Assembly (NCBI RefSeq): GCF_001426585.1
Contig: NZ_LMEI01000008.1
Coordinates: forward strand, 350,262-414,261
Length of the DNA stretch: 64,000 nt
Direction of reading: 5' to 3'
Source of the DNA: Streptomyces sp. Root431
GTDB lineage: Bacteria > Actinomycetota > Actinomycetes > Streptomycetales > Streptomycetaceae
The notes below the pieces were generated by a model that saw only the letters and a program-made list of their open reading frames with translations, ran no database searches and was not told where the DNA came from. Every line of letters begins with the position of its first letter. Positions within the stretch are counted from its first letter, which is position 1. Below are positions 16,687-27,526 of the stretch, in pieces. The position numbers and the translations under genes were made by a program.

Positions 16687-19638
16687 ATGAGACGCAGAGC
16701 GAGATCGATCCTCGCCGCGGCTTCACTGCTGATCGCGGGAGTGGCGGCGGCACCCGTCGCCGGAGCACAGCCGAACGACCGGGACGGCGGCGACGCCCTC
16801 TCCGTATGGCGCGCCAAGGTCACCCAGGAGCAGGTTCCGCTGCTCCTCGAAGCCGGCGCCGACGCCCACGAGATGACCGAGCAGGTGCCCGCCAAGGGCT
16901 CCGCGACGGTCGAGCTCTTCCTCACCGACCGGCAGGCGGGGCAGCTGCGCGGCCAGGGCGTCGAGCTCGCCGAGCACACCCTGACCGAGCGGGCCGAGCA
17001 GCGGAACGCCGCCGCCGGAGACGGCGTCTTCCGCCCGTACAGCGGTCCGAACGGCCTCAAGCAGGAGATCCTCGACACGGCCAGGGCCAACCCCGGCATC
17101 ACCAAGGTCGTCTCGATCGGCAAGACCCTCAAGGGCCAGGACATCCTCGCCCTCAAGGTCAGCAAGGGCGCGGCGCGCGTCAAGGACGGCTCGAAGCCCG
17201 CCACGCTCTACCTCTCCAACCAGCACGCACGCGAGTGGATCACCCCGGAGATGACCCGGCGGCTGCTCCACCACTACCTCGACGGGTACGGCAAGGACGA
17301 GCGGATCACCCGGATCGTCGACTCCACCGAGCTGTGGTTCGTGCTCTCCGCCAACCCGGACGGCTACGACTTCACCCACGCCGACCCCGAGAACCGGCAG
17401 TGGCGCAAGAACCTCCGCGACAACGACGGGGACGGGCGGATCGCCTCGGGCGACGGCGTCGACCTCAACCGGAACTTCGCCTACAAGTGGGGCTACGACA
17501 ACGAGGGTTCGTCCCCCGACCCGGCCGACGAGACCTTCCGCGGCACCGGCCCCATGTCGGAGCCCGAGACCAAGGCCCTCGACGCCTTCCAGAAGCGGAT
17601 CGGCTTCTCGTACGGCATCAACTACCACTCGGCCGCCCAGCTCCTGCTGTACGGCGTCGGCTGGCAGGTCGCCACCGACACCCCCGACGACGTGGCCCTC
17701 AAGTCCCTCGCCGGCACCCCGCAGAAGTCGGCCGTGCCCGGCTACCGGCCGCAGGTCTCCTCGGAGCTGTACATCACCAACGGCGAGGCGGACGGACACG
17801 CCGCCAACGTCAACGGGATGCAGATGTTCACCCCGGAGATGTCGACCTGCGCCACCGCCTCCCGGGTCGACCCGAACGACGCCTGGAACCCGGCCGACTG
17901 CGCCTCCGTCTTCACCTTCCCGGACGACGAGAAGCTGATCCAGGCCGAGTTCGCCAAGAACATCCCCTTCGCGCTCGCCGTCGCCGAGAGCGCCGCCCGC
18001 CCGGACAAGCCCGTCTCCCCGGTCGGCACGGAGGCCCCCGACTTCACCCCGGCCGCCTTCACCACGTCCTACGCCCGCGGCGGGGACCAGGAGGTCGCCG
18101 TCACCGCGCGCAAGTCCCTGCGCGACAAGACGCTGACCTACCGGATCAACGGCGGCCGCACCCACCGCGAGGAGCTCGACGCCTGGAAGGGCGGCGAGAC
18201 CTACGGCGGCGAGGACAACCTCTACTTCGACGAGTACCGCGCCGAGGTCGAGGGCGCCGGGCCCGGCGACTCCGTCGAGGTCCGGTTCACCGCCCGCACC
18301 CGCGAGGGCAAGGCCACCGCCTCCGCCCCCTTCACCTACAAGGTGGCCGAGCGGCCCCGCGGCGACGTGCTCGTCCTCGCCGACGAGGGCGGCACCACCG
18401 CGGCGAAGCACACCGCCGCCTACGTGAAGGCGCTCGCCGACAACGGCCGCAAGGCCGCCGTCTGGGACGTCGCCACCCAGGGCACCCCGGACGCCCTCGG
18501 CGTCCTCTCCCACTTCCGCACCGTCGTCTGGTACACCGGCGCCGAGCGGCCCTCCGGGCCCACCCAGCTCGCCGTCCGCGCCTACCTCAACGAGGGCGGC
18601 AAGCTGATCAACGCCGGCGAGAAGTCCGGCGGGCTCACCGTGGTCGGCCGGGCCGAGACCAACGACTTCGCCCAGTACTACCTCGGCGCCTACCACCGGG
18701 CCGGCCTCGGGCAGCCGCCCGCCTTCGCCGGCACCGGAGCCTTCGCCGGAGTCGGCGCGAGCCTCGGCGCCGCCGCCGACAACCCGCTGGACAACGCCGG
18801 CGCGTACACCGTCACCTCGGACACCCTGAAGCCGAAGGAGTTCCCGCAGTTCGCCGACAGCGCCTCCGCCGGTGACTACCCGGGCGTCCGCACCCCCTTC
18901 GAGCCCGCCGAGGGCGCGACCTTCGCGGCCGTCAAGCACGCCGACGGCACCTGGGCCCGGCTCGCCAGGACCGTCGACCTCACCGGCGTCGTCGCCGCGT
19001 CGAAGCCCCGCCTGGACTTCCAGATCAGCTACGACACCGAGCCCGGCTACGACAACGTCGTCGTCGAGGCCCACACCGTCGGCCAGGACGACTGGACGAC
19101 CCTGCCCGACACCAACGGCGGCACCTCCACCGAGCCCCCGGCCGACTGCGGCGAGGGCTACTACGTCCGCGACCACCCCTTCCTCGCCCGCTACCTCACC
19201 GTCGGCGAGGACGGCTGCGCGTCGACCGGCACCACCGGCTCCTGGAACGCCTTCACCGGCCCCTCCAACGGCTGGCGGCAGGCCTCCGTCGACCTGAGCG
19301 CCTGGGCGGGCAAGCAGGTCGAGCTCTCGATCTCGTACGTCTCCGACCCCGGTACGGGAGAGACGGGCGCCTTCGTCGACGACACCCGGCTCGTCACCGG
19401 CACCACCACGGAGGCGGAGGGCTTCGAGGCCGGCCTCGGCGCCTGGTCCGTACCCGGCGCACCGGACGGCAGCCCCGGCAACGGCTCGGACTGGACGCGC
19501 TCCGCGGCGCTCTTCCACTCCCAGGCCGCGGTCACCACCCGTGACACCGTCCTCCTCGGCTACGGCCTGGAGCACGTGACCGGTGCGGCCGAGCGGGGAC
19601 GGCTCGTCGGCCGCGCCCTGGCGGTGCTCCGTCGCTGA
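16687..19638 (+). CDS. Secreted M14 zinc carboxypeptidase with C-terminal accessory domains
   Basis: ATG 16687 after AAGGGGGG gives 983 residues; the frame is open back to 16591 but the RBS and the signal peptide (MRRRARSILAAASLLIAGVAAAPVAGAQ) fix this start. A propeptide precedes the M14 domain. Zinc ligands are H180 and E183 (HAREW) and H314 (INYHS); the catalytic Glu is E384 in FTPEMST. A beta-sandwich region and a MAM/immune-inhibitor-A-like segment (SYDTEPGYDNVVVEAHT...) follow. It is far larger than a plain carboxypeptidase (about 400 residues). Probably a nutritional extracellular peptidase. Confidence 0.92.
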   Translation: MRRRARSILAAASLLIAGVAAAPVAGAQPNDRDGGDALSVWRAKVTQEQVPLLLEAGADAHEMTEQVPAKGSATVELFLTDRQAGQLRGQGVELAEHTLTERAEQRNAAAGDGVFRPYSGPNGLKQEILDTARANPGITKVVSIGKTLKGQDILALKVSKGAARVKDGSKPATLYLSNQHAREWITPEMTRRLLHHYLDGYGKDERITRIVDSTELWFVLSANPDGYDFTHADPENRQWRKNLRDNDGDGRIASGDGVDLNRNFAYKWGYDNEGSSPDPADETFRGTGPMSEPETKALDAFQKRIGFSYGINYHSAAQLLLYGVGWQVATDTPDDVALKSLAGTPQKSAVPGYRPQVSSELYITNGEADGHAANVNGMQMFTPEMSTCATASRVDPNDAWNPADCASVFTFPDDEKLIQAEFAKNIPFALAVAESAARPDKPVSPVGTEAPDFTPAAFTTSYARGGDQEVAVTARKSLRDKTLTYRINGGRTHREELDAWKGGETYGGEDNLYFDEYRAEVEGAGPGDSVEVRFTARTREGKATASAPFTYKVAERPRGDVLVLADEGGTTAAKHTAAYVKALADNGRKAAVWDVATQGTPDALGVLSHFRTVVWYTGAERPSGPTQLAVRAYLNEGGKLINAGEKSGGLTVVGRAETNDFAQYYLGAYHRAGLGQPPAFAGTGAFAGVGASLGAAADNPLDNAGAYTVTSDTLKPKEFPQFADSASAGDYPGVRTPFEPAEGATFAAVKHADGTWARLARTVDLTGVVAASKPRLDFQISYDTEPGYDNVVVEAHTVGQDDWTTLPDTNGGTSTEPPADCGEGYYVRDHPFLARYLTVGEDGCASTGTTGSWNAFTGPSNGWRQASVDLSAWAGKQVELSISYVSDPGTGETGAFVDDTRLVTGTTTEAEGFEAGLGAWSVPGAPDGSPGNGSDWTRSAALFHSQAAVTTRDTVLLGYGLEHVTGAAERGRLVGRALAVLRR

Positions 19639-19665
19639 CGGAGAGTAGTGGGGACAAAGGTCCCA

Positions 19666-19710
19666 CGACGGCCCGTACCCGTTGGTAGGTACGGGCCGTC
19701 GGCCGTTTTT
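19666..19710 (+). terminator. Strong terminator with T run after the carboxypeptidase
   Basis: A perfect 14-bp stem (19666-19679 and 19688-19701) with loop CGTTGGTA, followed by GCCG and five Ts (19706-19710), a textbook intrinsic terminator. Confidence 0.9.
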
Positions 19711-19743
19711 CCTCACTTTCCGGGCTCGTGCGGTTGCGCGCGA

Positions 19744-19774
19744 TGTCACTCCCAGGGCCCTGGAGAGGTAGGGT
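19744..19774 (+). promoter_or_regulatory. Candidate gap promoter
   Basis: TGTCAC (19744-19749) and TAGGGT (19769-19774), 19 bp apart, could be a vegetative promoter for the glycolytic operon. An unusual A-rich patch (CTAAAAACAAAAATC, about 19796-19810) lies in the leader. The assignment is tentative because the spacer is long. Confidence 0.35.
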
Positions 19775-19841
19775 CGTAAGCGGTCGGGGACATCCCTAAA
19801 AACAAAAATCTCGCCGGCGTCGAGCACACCGGCGTACCTAA

Positions 19842-20867
<1,026 letters not shown>

Positions 20868-20893
20868 ACTTCAGGGCAGGCTTTCGATGTGAG

Positions 20894-20933
20894 CAGGGCT
20901 CGGGCAGCGCAACGCCGCGCTGTGCGAGCCCTG
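20894..20933 (+). other. Intergenic hairpin between gap and pgk
   Basis: Arms CAGGGCTCG (20894-20902) and CGAGCCCTG (20925-20933) enclose an inner CAGCG/CGCTG pairing. There is no T run. It could be a partial terminator or an RNA processing or stabilising structure that makes gap more abundant than pgk and tpiA. Confidence 0.55.
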
Positions 20934-20972
20934 TCTCGTGTGCTCCACCGCGTACCAAGGAGTCTGTGACAG

Positions 20973-22184
20973 ATGAAGACGATCGACGAGCTTCTCGCCG
21001 AAGGCGTCTCCGGCAAGCGGGTGTTCGTCCGCGCCGACCTCAACGTGCCCCTCGACGGCACGACCATCACCGACGACGGCCGCATCCGCGCCGTCGTCCC
21101 CACGGTGAAGGCGCTGGCCGATGCCGGCGCCCGCGTCGTGGTCGCCTCGCACCTGGGCCGCCCGAAGGGCGCCCCGGACCCGGCGTTCTCCCTCGCCCCG
21201 GCCGCCGCTCGCCTCGGCGAGCTGCTCGGCGCCGAGGTGGCCTTCGCGACCGACACGGTCGGCGAGTCCGCCACGGCCACCGTCGCCGGCCTCGCCGACG
21301 GCCGGGTCGCCGTGATCGAGAACCTCCGGTTCAACGCCGGCGAGACCTCGAAGGACGACGCCGAGCGCGGCGCCTTCGCGGACCGGCTGGCCGCGCTCGC
21401 CGACGTGTACGTCGGCGACGGCTTCGGCGCCGTGCACCGCAAGCACGCCTCGGTCTACGACCTGCCGGCGCGCCTCCCGCACGCCGCGGGCTACCTCATC
21501 GCCACCGAGGTCGGCGTCCTGAGGAAGCTCACGGACGACGTTCGGCGGCCGTACGTGGTCGCGCTCGGCGGTGCCAAGGTCTCCGACAAGCTCGGGGTCA
21601 TCGACCACCTGCTGGAGAAGGCCGACCGCATCCTCATCGGCGGCGGCATGGCGTACACCTTCCTCAAGGCCCAGGGCCACGAGGTCGGCATCTCGCTGCT
21701 CCAGGAGGACCAGGTCCCGGCGGTTCAGGACTACCTGAAGCGCGCCGAGGAGCGCGGCGTGGAGTTCGTCCTCCCCGTCGACGTCCTGGTCTCGGCCGAG
21801 TTCCCCGACCTGAAGACCAAGGCTCCGGCCCACCCGACCACGGTCGCCGCGAACGCCATCCCGGCGAACGAGGAGGGCCTGGACATCGGTCCGGAGACCC
21901 GTAAGCTCTACGCCTCGAAGCTCGCCGACGCGGCCACCGTCTTCTGGAACGGTCCGATGGGCGTCTTCGAGCACCCCGACTACGCCGAGGGCACCAAGGC
22001 CGTCGCCCAGGCGCTCGTCGACTCCCCGGCCTTCACGGTGGTGGGTGGTGGCGACTCCGCCGCCGCCGTCCGCATCCTGGGCTTCGACGAGAAGGCATTC
22101 GGCCACATTTCGACCGGCGGCGGCGCCTCCCTCGAGTACCTCGAGGGCAAGACGCTTCCCGGCCTCGCCGCACTGGAGGACTGA
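20973..22184 (+). CDS. pgk: Phosphoglycerate kinase
   Basis: This 403-residue protein starts at ATG 20973 with AAGGAG 10 bp upstream. The N-domain signature [14 protein letters not shown], the substrate-binding [16 protein letters not shown] and the C-terminal nucleotide-binding [15 protein letters not shown] are all present. It makes ATP and 3-phosphoglycerate from 1,3-bisphosphoglycerate. Seven bases separate it from tpiA, so the two are translated from one transcript. Length is normal for the family. Confidence 0.98.
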   Translation: MKTIDELLAEGVSGKRVFVRADLNVPLDGTTITDDGRIRAVVPTVKALADAGARVVVASHLGRPKGAPDPAFSLAPAAARLGELLGAEVAFATDTVGESATATVAGLADGRVAVIENLRFNAGETSKDDAERGAFADRLAALADVYVGDGFGAVHRKHASVYDLPARLPHAAGYLIATEVGVLRKLTDDVRRPYVVALGGAKVSDKLGVIDHLLEKADRILIGGGMAYTFLKAQGHEVGISLLQEDQVPAVQDYLKRAEERGVEFVLPVDVLVSAEFPDLKTKAPAHPTTVAANAIPANEEGLDIGPETRKLYASKLADAATVFWNGPMGVFEHPDYAEGTKAVAQALVDSPAFTVVGGGDSAAAVRILGFDEKAFGHISTGGGASLEYLEGKTLPGLAALED

Positions 22185-22191
22185 CCCCTTT

Positions 22192-22968
22192 ATGAGCACC
22201 CGCACCCCGCTGATGGCGGGCAACTGGAAGATGAACCTCAACCACCTTGAGGCCATCGCCCACGTCCAGAAGCTGGCCTTCGCCCTGACCGACAAGGACT
22301 ACGACGCCTGTGAGGTCGCGGTCCTGGTCCCCTTCACCGACCTGCGGTCCGTCCAGACCCTGGTCGACGGCGACAAGCTGAAGATCAAGTACGGCGCCCA
22401 GGACCTCTCGGCGCACGACTCCGGTGCCTACACCGGTGAGATCTCGGGCTCGATGCTGGCCAAGTTCAAGTGCGCCTACGTGGCCGTCGGCCACTCCGAG
22501 CGCCGCCAGTACCACGCCGAGAACGACGAGGTCTGCAACGCGAAGGTGAAGGCCGCCTTCAAGCACGGCGTGACCCCGATCCTCTGCGTCGGCGAGGGCC
22601 TCGACATCCGCAAGGCCGGTCAGCAGGTCGAGTACACGCTCGCCCAGCTCGACGGCGGCCTGAAGGACGTCCCGGCCGAGCAGGCCGAGACCATCGTGAT
22701 CGCGTACGAGCCGGTGTGGGCCATCGGCACGGGCGAGGTCGCCACCCCCGAGGACGCGCAGGAGGTCTGCGGGGCGATCCGCGGCCGTCTCGCGGAGCTG
22801 TACTCGCAGGAGCTGGCCGACAAGGTCCGCATCCAGTACGGCGGCTCGGTCAAGTCCGGCAACGTGGCCGCGATCATGGCGCAGCCGGACGTCGACGGCG
22901 CCCTCGTGGGCGGTGCGGCGCTGGACGCCGACGAGTTCGTCAAGATCGTGCGCTTCCGCGACCAGTGA
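22192..22968 (+). CDS. tpiA: Triosephosphate isomerase
   Basis: ATG 22192, with GGAGGA about 12 bp upstream inside the end of pgk, gives 258 residues. Catalytic residues are in place: K13 in GNWKMN, His in [11 protein letters not shown] and Glu in [11 protein letters not shown], and the phosphate-gripping loop follows. It interconverts dihydroxyacetone phosphate and glyceraldehyde 3-phosphate. It is the last gene of the gap-pgk-tpiA glycolytic unit; a hairpin at 23001-23028 separates it from secG. Confidence 0.98.
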   Translation: MSTRTPLMAGNWKMNLNHLEAIAHVQKLAFALTDKDYDACEVAVLVPFTDLRSVQTLVDGDKLKIKYGAQDLSAHDSGAYTGEISGSMLAKFKCAYVAVGHSERRQYHAENDEVCNAKVKAAFKHGVTPILCVGEGLDIRKAGQQVEYTLAQLDGGLKDVPAEQAETIVIAYEPVWAIGTGEVATPEDAQEVCGAIRGRLAELYSQELADKVRIQYGGSVKSGNVAAIMAQPDVDGALVGGAALDADEFVKIVRFRDQ

Positions 22969-23000
22969 GTATGCGGTAGCGGAGTTACGTCGTACCCTTG

Positions 23001-23028
23001 CGGGGGTCGGGCAGGTGCCCGGCCCCCG
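23001..23028 (+). terminator. Hairpin between tpiA and secG
   Basis: A 13-bp arm pair (23001-23013 and 23016-23028) with one G-U position, CGGGGGTCGGGCA against TGCCCGGCCCCCG. It has no T run, so it may be a partial terminator; TATAAG at about 23033 could serve a secG promoter. Confidence 0.55.
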
Positions 23029-23059
23029 TCCGTATAAGTCCGAGGAAGTTGGTCCAGCC

Positions 23060-23296
23060 GTGGTTATGGGGTTCTCGATCGCCCTGCTCGTCTTCAGCGG
23101 GCTGCTGATGCTGCTCGTACTGATGCACAAGGGAAAGGGCGGCGGTCTCTCCGACATGTTCGGTGGCGGCATGCAGTCGTCCGTCGGCGGCTCCTCGGTC
23201 GCCGAGCGCAACCTGGACCGGATCACGGTTGTGGTCGGTCTGCTCTGGTTCGCCTGCATTGTGGTACTTGGTCTGCTGATGAAGTTGGACGGGTAA
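23060..23296 (+). CDS. secG: Protein translocase subunit SecG
   Basis: I place the start at GTG 23060 (VVMGFSIALLVFS), with GAGGAAG 11 bp upstream; ATG 23066 is an alternative. The 78-residue product has two transmembrane helices (FSIALLVFSGLLMLLVLM and ITVVVGLLWFACIVVLGLLM) joined by the glycine-rich loop GKGGGLSDMFGGGMQSSVGGSSVAE characteristic of SecG. It is the accessory subunit of the SecYEG channel. Location directly after tpiA is conserved in many bacteria. Confidence 0.96.
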   Translation: MVMGFSIALLVFSGLLMLLVLMHKGKGGGLSDMFGGGMQSSVGGSSVAERNLDRITVVVGLLWFACIVVLGLLMKLDG

Positions 23297-23373
23297 CTCC
23301 AATCACTGGACGCGCGTTGGGCCTTACGTAGACTGGGGCATCTTCGAGCACCATCACGCAGGGAGTTACGACC

Positions 23374-23709
23374 GTGGCAAGTGGCAACGCGATCCGGGGA
23401 AGCCGGGTCGGCGCGGGGCCGATGGGCGAGGCCGAGCGGGGCGAATCGGCGCCGCGAGCCCGCATCTCCTTCTGGTGCTCGAACGGGCACGAGACGCAGC
23501 CGAGCTTCGCGAGCGACGCGGCGATCCCGGAGACCTGGGACTGCCCCCGGTGCGGCTTCCCGGCCGGTCAGGACCGGGACAACCCGCCGGACCCGCCGCG
23601 CACGGAGCCGTACAAGACCCACCTCGCCTATGTGCGGGAGCGGCGCAGCGACGCCGACGGCGAGGCGATCCTCGCCGAGGCGCTGGCCAAACTGCGCGGC
23701 GAGATCTGA
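23374..23709 (+). CDS. RNA polymerase-binding protein, RbpA family (RbpB-like paralogue)
   Basis: GTG 23374 after GCAGGGAG gives 111 residues. The protein has the RbpA architecture: a basic N-terminal tail (MASGNAIRGSRVGAG), a zinc-binding core with C35, H39, C57 and C60 (WCSNGHE...CPRC) and a helical C-terminus contacting the sigma factor (YKTHLAYVRERRSDADGEAILAEAL). RbpA activates HrdB-type RNA polymerase in actinobacteria. The sequence differs from the main Streptomyces RbpA that I remember (which starts MSERALRG), so this is probably the second paralogue. A 21-bp terminator follows. Confidence 0.88.
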   Translation: MASGNAIRGSRVGAGPMGEAERGESAPRARISFWCSNGHETQPSFASDAAIPETWDCPRCGFPAGQDRDNPPDPPRTEPYKTHLAYVRERRSDADGEAILAEALAKLRGEI

Positions 23710-23729
23710 GCGTGGTGTGACGGTGTGAC

Positions 23730-23774
23730 GAACGGGCCTTGTCCGCGAACCGAGTTCGCGGACAAGGCCCGTTC
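23730..23774. terminator. Very strong hairpin terminator after rbpB-like gene
   Basis: A perfect 21-bp inverted repeat (23730-23750 and 23754-23774) with a three-base CGA loop. It is the longest perfect stem I found in the window. Confidence 0.88.
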
Positions 23775-23789
23775 GCCGTTTCCCGTCGG

Positions 23790-24060
23790 TCTGGCGCGGG
23801 CGTCGCAGCCGATGCCGAAGAGCCGGGCCTCGGCCTCCAGTGCGGCCACGCCGGCTCCTCCGAACCCACCCGGCCCTGCTCCTTGGCGAGTTCGTACTGC
23901 AGGTCGCGGTAGGACGCGAGGCCGAGGGCCTGGCAGAAACGGGTGACGGTGGCCTGGGAGGTGCCGGTGAACCGCCCCGCCTCGGAGGCGGACGACTTCG
24001 GGACGAAGTGCCCGCCGACGCCCGCAGGGCGTTGTCAGTGGCGTCCTCTACGGTCGGTCG
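23790..24060 (-). pseudogene. Remnant of an RpiR/MurR-family transcriptional regulator
   Basis: On the minus strand the translation from about 24015 down to 23870 reads SEAGRFTGTSQATVTRFCQ followed by ALGLASYRDLQYELAKEQGR, which is the helix-turn-helix of RpiR-type sugar-phosphate regulators. The frame has no proper start; a TDNALRA-like fragment is in another frame near 24030, and further downstream ALEAEARLFGIG near 23830 is in yet another frame. So only about a third of the usual 280-300 residues survives, broken by frameshifts. It lies next to pgi, a fitting place for a sugar-phosphate regulator. The 23710-24090 interval holds nothing else besides the terminator. Confidence 0.65.
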
Positions 24061-24090
24061 GGCAGGGGATCACCGACGCAGGGGGGCGCC

Positions 24091-25314
24091 GTGACGGCGA
24101 CGGAAGCAGTGCCGGCCAAGGCCGTACCCGACTGGCGGGGCGGCTTCGGACGGTTGTGGACGGCCGCGGTCGTCTCCCGGTTCGGCGACTCGCTGCGTAC
24201 CGCCGCCCTGCCCCTGCTCGCCGCCTCGCTCACCGACGACCCCCTCCTCATCGCCTCCGTCACCGCCTGCGGCTTCCTGCCCTGGCTGCTCTTCGGACTC
24301 CTCGGCGGAGCCGTCGCCGACCGGGTCGACCAGCGCCGGGCCATGTGGGCGGCCGACCTCGTCCGCGCGGCGCTCATGGCTGCGTTCGCCGTGGCTGTCG
24401 CGCTCGGACACGCCGGCATCGCCCTACTGCTCGTCCTCGCCTTCGCCCTCACGACCCTGCAGACCCTCTTCGACAACGCCGCCACGGCGCTCCTCCCCGC
24501 CCTCGTCCCCACCGAGGCCCTGGCCGCGGCCAACGCACGGCTGATGACCGGTCAGCAGTTCGCGGGCGGCCTCCTCGCCGCACCCCTGGTGCCCGCCCTG
24601 CTCCTCGCCGGGGACGCCGTGCCGTACGCGGCCGACGCCGCCACCTACGCCCTCGCCGCACTCCTCATCGCCTCCCTGCGGACCGGAGGCCCCGAGCGGC
24701 CGCCCCGCCCCGCCGGGTCCACCCTCCGCAAGGAGATGGCCGAGGGACTTGCCACCCTCCGCCGGGACCGCCCCCTGCGGTGGCTCTGCACCGCCACCAC
24801 CCTCTGCAACATCGGCATGGGCGCCCTCATCGCCACCCTCGTCGTCCACGTGACGGACGGACGCCAGGCGGGAAGCGCCGGAAACACCGCATACGCGGCC
24901 ACCATCACCGCCTACGCGGTGGGCGGCGTCGCCGGCGGCTTCCTCGCCCGCCGCGTCGCCGAGCGGACCGGACGGATACGCGCCGTGGCCCTCGCCGGGA
25001 CGTTCCAGACGGGCTGCCTGGTCCTGATGGGAGCCGTCCCCGTCCTCGCGGTATCGATCGCGGCCATGGCGGTGTTCGGCTTCATGGGGACGGTGTGGAA
25101 CGTGAACCAGACGACCCTCATGCAGGAGCGCGCCCCCGAGGGGATGCTCGGCCGCATCGCCGCGGCCTTCCGCACCCTCGCCGTCGCGGGCGCTCCCTTG
25201 GGGGCCCTCCTCGGCGGCGCCGCGGCCGCCGGCTGGGGACCGCACACGCCCGCCCTCCTCGCGGCGGCGCTGTTCGCGCTCGCCGTAGCGTCGTTGGCCC
25301 CCCTGATCAATTAG
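24091..25314 (+). CDS. MFS transporter, EntS/drug-exporter type
   Basis: GTG 24091 with a GGGGGG Shine-Dalgarno-like run gives 407 residues and about 12 transmembrane helices. The loop motif GGAVADRVDQRRAM near residue 75 and the overall pattern (VVSRFGDSLRTAALPLL at the start, NQTTLMQERAPEGMLGRIAAAFRTL later) match enterobactin-exporter-like MFS proteins. These usually export siderophores or hydrophobic drugs. No substrate can be assigned. It lies between the decayed RpiR regulator and pgi and appears to have its own transcript; 42 bp separate it from pgi. Confidence 0.82.
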   Translation: MTATEAVPAKAVPDWRGGFGRLWTAAVVSRFGDSLRTAALPLLAASLTDDPLLIASVTACGFLPWLLFGLLGGAVADRVDQRRAMWAADLVRAALMAAFAVAVALGHAGIALLLVLAFALTTLQTLFDNAATALLPALVPTEALAAANARLMTGQQFAGGLLAAPLVPALLLAGDAVPYAADAATYALAALLIASLRTGGPERPPRPAGSTLRKEMAEGLATLRRDRPLRWLCTATTLCNIGMGALIATLVVHVTDGRQAGSAGNTAYAATITAYAVGGVAGGFLARRVAERTGRIRAVALAGTFQTGCLVLMGAVPVLAVSIAAMAVFGFMGTVWNVNQTTLMQERAPEGMLGRIAAAFRTLAVAGAPLGALLGGAAAAGWGPHTPALLAAALFALAVASLAPLIN

Positions 25315-25356
25315 GTTGGAGGGGCAGCGGGGCAGACATACGAGAAGAAGTGGGCG

Positions 25357-27021
25357 ATGTCCGAGATGAACAACGAAGGCCGCACCAGGCTGAACCGGCT
25401 GCCCGAGTGGGCGGCCCTCGGCAAGCACCGTGAGCAGCTGGGCGACACCCACCTGCGCGAGCTCTTCGCCGCGGACCCGGCCCGCGGCACCGGCCACACC
25501 CTGCGGGTCGGCGACCTCTACCTGGACTACTCCAAGCACCTCGTCACCGACGAGACGCTGACCCTGCTGCGCGAACTCGCCGCCGCCACCGGCGTGGCCG
25601 AGCTGCGCGACGCCATGTTCCGCGGCGAGAAGATCAACACCACCGAGGACCGCGCGGTCCTCCACACCGCGCTGCGCGCTCCGCGCGGGGCCGTGATCGA
25701 GGTCGACGGCGAGAACGTCGTCCCCGGTGTCCACGCCGTCCTCGACAAGATGGGCGCGTTCGCCGACAGGGTCCGCGCGGGCGAGTGGACCGGCCACACC
25801 GGCAAGCCGGTCAAGAACATCGTCAACATCGGCATCGGCGGCTCCGACCTCGGTCCCGCCATGGCCTACGAGGTCCTGCGCTCCTTCACCCAGCGGGACC
25901 TGACGCTCCGTTTCGTCTCCAACGTGGACGGCGCCGACCTCCACGAGGCCGTCCGCGACCTCGACCCGGCCGAGACCCTCTTCATCGTCGCCTCGAAGAC
26001 CTTCACCACCATCGAGACGATCACCAACGCCACCTCCGCCCGCAACTGGCTCCTCACCGGCCTGCGGGCCGGCCAGGAAGCCGTCGCCAAGCACTTCGTG
26101 GCCCTCTCGACCAACGCCGAGAAGGTCGAGGAGTTCGGCATCGACACGGCGAACATGTTCGAGTTCTGGGACTGGGTCGGCGGCCGCTACTCCTACGACT
26201 CCGCCATCGGCCTCTCCCTGATGATCGCCATCGGCCCGGAGCGCTTCCGCGAGATGCTCGACGGCTTCCACCTCGTCGACGAGCACTTCCGCACGGCCCC
26301 GCCCGAGGAGAACGCGCCGCTGCTCCTCGGCCTCCTCGGCGTCTGGTACGGCGCGTTCTTCGACGCCCAGTCGCACGCCGTCCTGCCGTACTCCCACTAC
26401 CTGTCCAAGTTCACCGCCTACCTCCAGCAGCTCGACATGGAGTCCAACGGCAAGTCGGTGGACCGCGAGGGCAACCCGGTCGACTGGCAGACCGGCCCCG
26501 TCGTCTGGGGCACCCCCGGCACCAACGGGCAGCACGCCTACTACCAGTTGATCCACCAGGGCACCAAGGTCATCCCGGCCGACTTCATCGCCTTCGCCCG
26601 GCCCGTCGCCGACCTGCTCCCCGGCCTCGTCGCCCAGCACGACCTGCTGATGGCCAACTTCTTCGCCCAGACCCAGGCGCTCGCCTTCGGCAAGACGCCC
26701 GAGGAGGTACGGGCCGAGGGAGTCGCCGAGGAGCTCGTCCCGCACAAGACCTTCCAGGGCAACCACCCGACCACCACGATCCTGGCCGACGCGCTCACCC
26801 CGTCCGTCCTCGGCCAGCTGATCGCGCTCTACGAGCACAAGGTCTTCGTCCAGGGCGCGATCTGGAACATCGACTCCTTCGACCAGTGGGGCGTCGAGCT
26901 CGGCAAGGTCCTCGCCAAGAAGATCGAACCGGTCCTGACGGACGGCGAGGGCGGCGAGCAGCTCGACAGCTCGACCGCCGGGCTCGTCTCGGCCTACCGC
27001 GCGCTGCGCGACCGGGGCTGA
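25357..27021 (+). CDS. pgi: Glucose-6-phosphate isomerase
   Basis: ATG 25357 gives 554 residues, normal for the long bacterial form. Signatures include [32 protein letters not shown], the active-site stretch [19 protein letters not shown] and the catalytic Lys region near the C-terminus ([14 protein letters not shown]). It interconverts glucose 6-phosphate and fructose 6-phosphate, linking glycolysis here with the pentose-phosphate genes from 29 kb. Four bases separate it from the following PH-domain gene, so they are likely one transcript. Confidence 0.97.
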   Translation: MSEMNNEGRTRLNRLPEWAALGKHREQLGDTHLRELFAADPARGTGHTLRVGDLYLDYSKHLVTDETLTLLRELAAATGVAELRDAMFRGEKINTTEDRAVLHTALRAPRGAVIEVDGENVVPGVHAVLDKMGAFADRVRAGEWTGHTGKPVKNIVNIGIGGSDLGPAMAYEVLRSFTQRDLTLRFVSNVDGADLHEAVRDLDPAETLFIVASKTFTTIETITNATSARNWLLTGLRAGQEAVAKHFVALSTNAEKVEEFGIDTANMFEFWDWVGGRYSYDSAIGLSLMIAIGPERFREMLDGFHLVDEHFRTAPPEENAPLLLGLLGVWYGAFFDAQSHAVLPYSHYLSKFTAYLQQLDMESNGKSVDREGNPVDWQTGPVVWGTPGTNGQHAYYQLIHQGTKVIPADFIAFARPVADLLPGLVAQHDLLMANFFAQTQALAFGKTPEEVRAEGVAEELVPHKTFQGNHPTTTILADALTPSVLGQLIALYEHKVFVQGAIWNIDSFDQWGVELGKVLAKKIEPVLTDGEGGEQLDSSTAGLVSAYRALRDRG

Positions 27022-27025
27022 TCGC

Positions 27026-27526
27026 ATGACGGGGGAGAACGCGGTGCGGCTGCGGCCGCCCAGGAACGCCGTGGACGAGCGGGCCGTCGCCTGGTGGCGG
27101 AGCCAGCTCCTGGTCACCACCGCCGTCCCGGTGGTGGTCCTCGGCGTCCTCGGCGCGCTCATCGGGCCCGCCCGGTTCTGGCTGCTCCTCGCGGCCGGCA
27201 CCGTCGCGGCCCTGGGCCTCGCATGTACCGCGTTCTTCCCCGCCTGGTGGTTCCGGGTGCACCGCTGGGAAGTCACCGACGAGGCCGTCTACGTCCGCAC
27301 CGGGGCCCTCTGGCAGGAGTGGCGGATCGCCCCGATGTCCCGGATCCAGACGGTCGACACCGTACGCGGCCCGCTGGAGCAGCTCTTCCGGCTCGGCACC
27401 GTCACGGTCACCACCGCCTCCTCGAAGGGCGCGCTGCGGATCGAGGGCCTCGACCACGAGCTCGCCGCCGAGCTCGGCGAACGGCTCACGGCCCTCACCC
27501 AGGCGACCCCCGGGGACGCCACATGA
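27026..27526 (+). CDS. Bacterial PH-domain membrane protein (YdbS-like)
   Basis: This 166-residue protein has two closely spaced transmembrane helices (TTAVPVVVLGVLGALIG and FWLLLAAGTVAALGLACTAFF) followed by a bPH2 domain (WEVTDEAVYVRTGALWQEWRIAPMSRIQTVDTVRGPLEQLFRLGTVTV). Its stop overlaps the next gene (ATGA). The YdbS-YdbT pair is common in Firmicutes and actinobacteria and in Bacillus contributes to tolerance of some class II bacteriocins; the molecular role is unknown. Confidence 0.85.
   Translation: MTGENAVRLRPPRNAVDERAVAWWRSQLLVTTAVPVVVLGVLGALIGPARFWLLLAAGTVAALGLACTAFFPAWWFRVHRWEVTDEAVYVRTGALWQEWRIAPMSRIQTVDTVRGPLEQLFRLGTVTVTTASSKGALRIEGLDHELAAELGERLTALTQATPGDAT

Noticed and set aside
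16723..19827. Minus-strand 1034-codon frame opposite the carboxypeptidase
   Set aside because: Low-complexity Gly/Val/Asp text typical of antisense of GC-rich genes, and it also overlaps the gap promoter.
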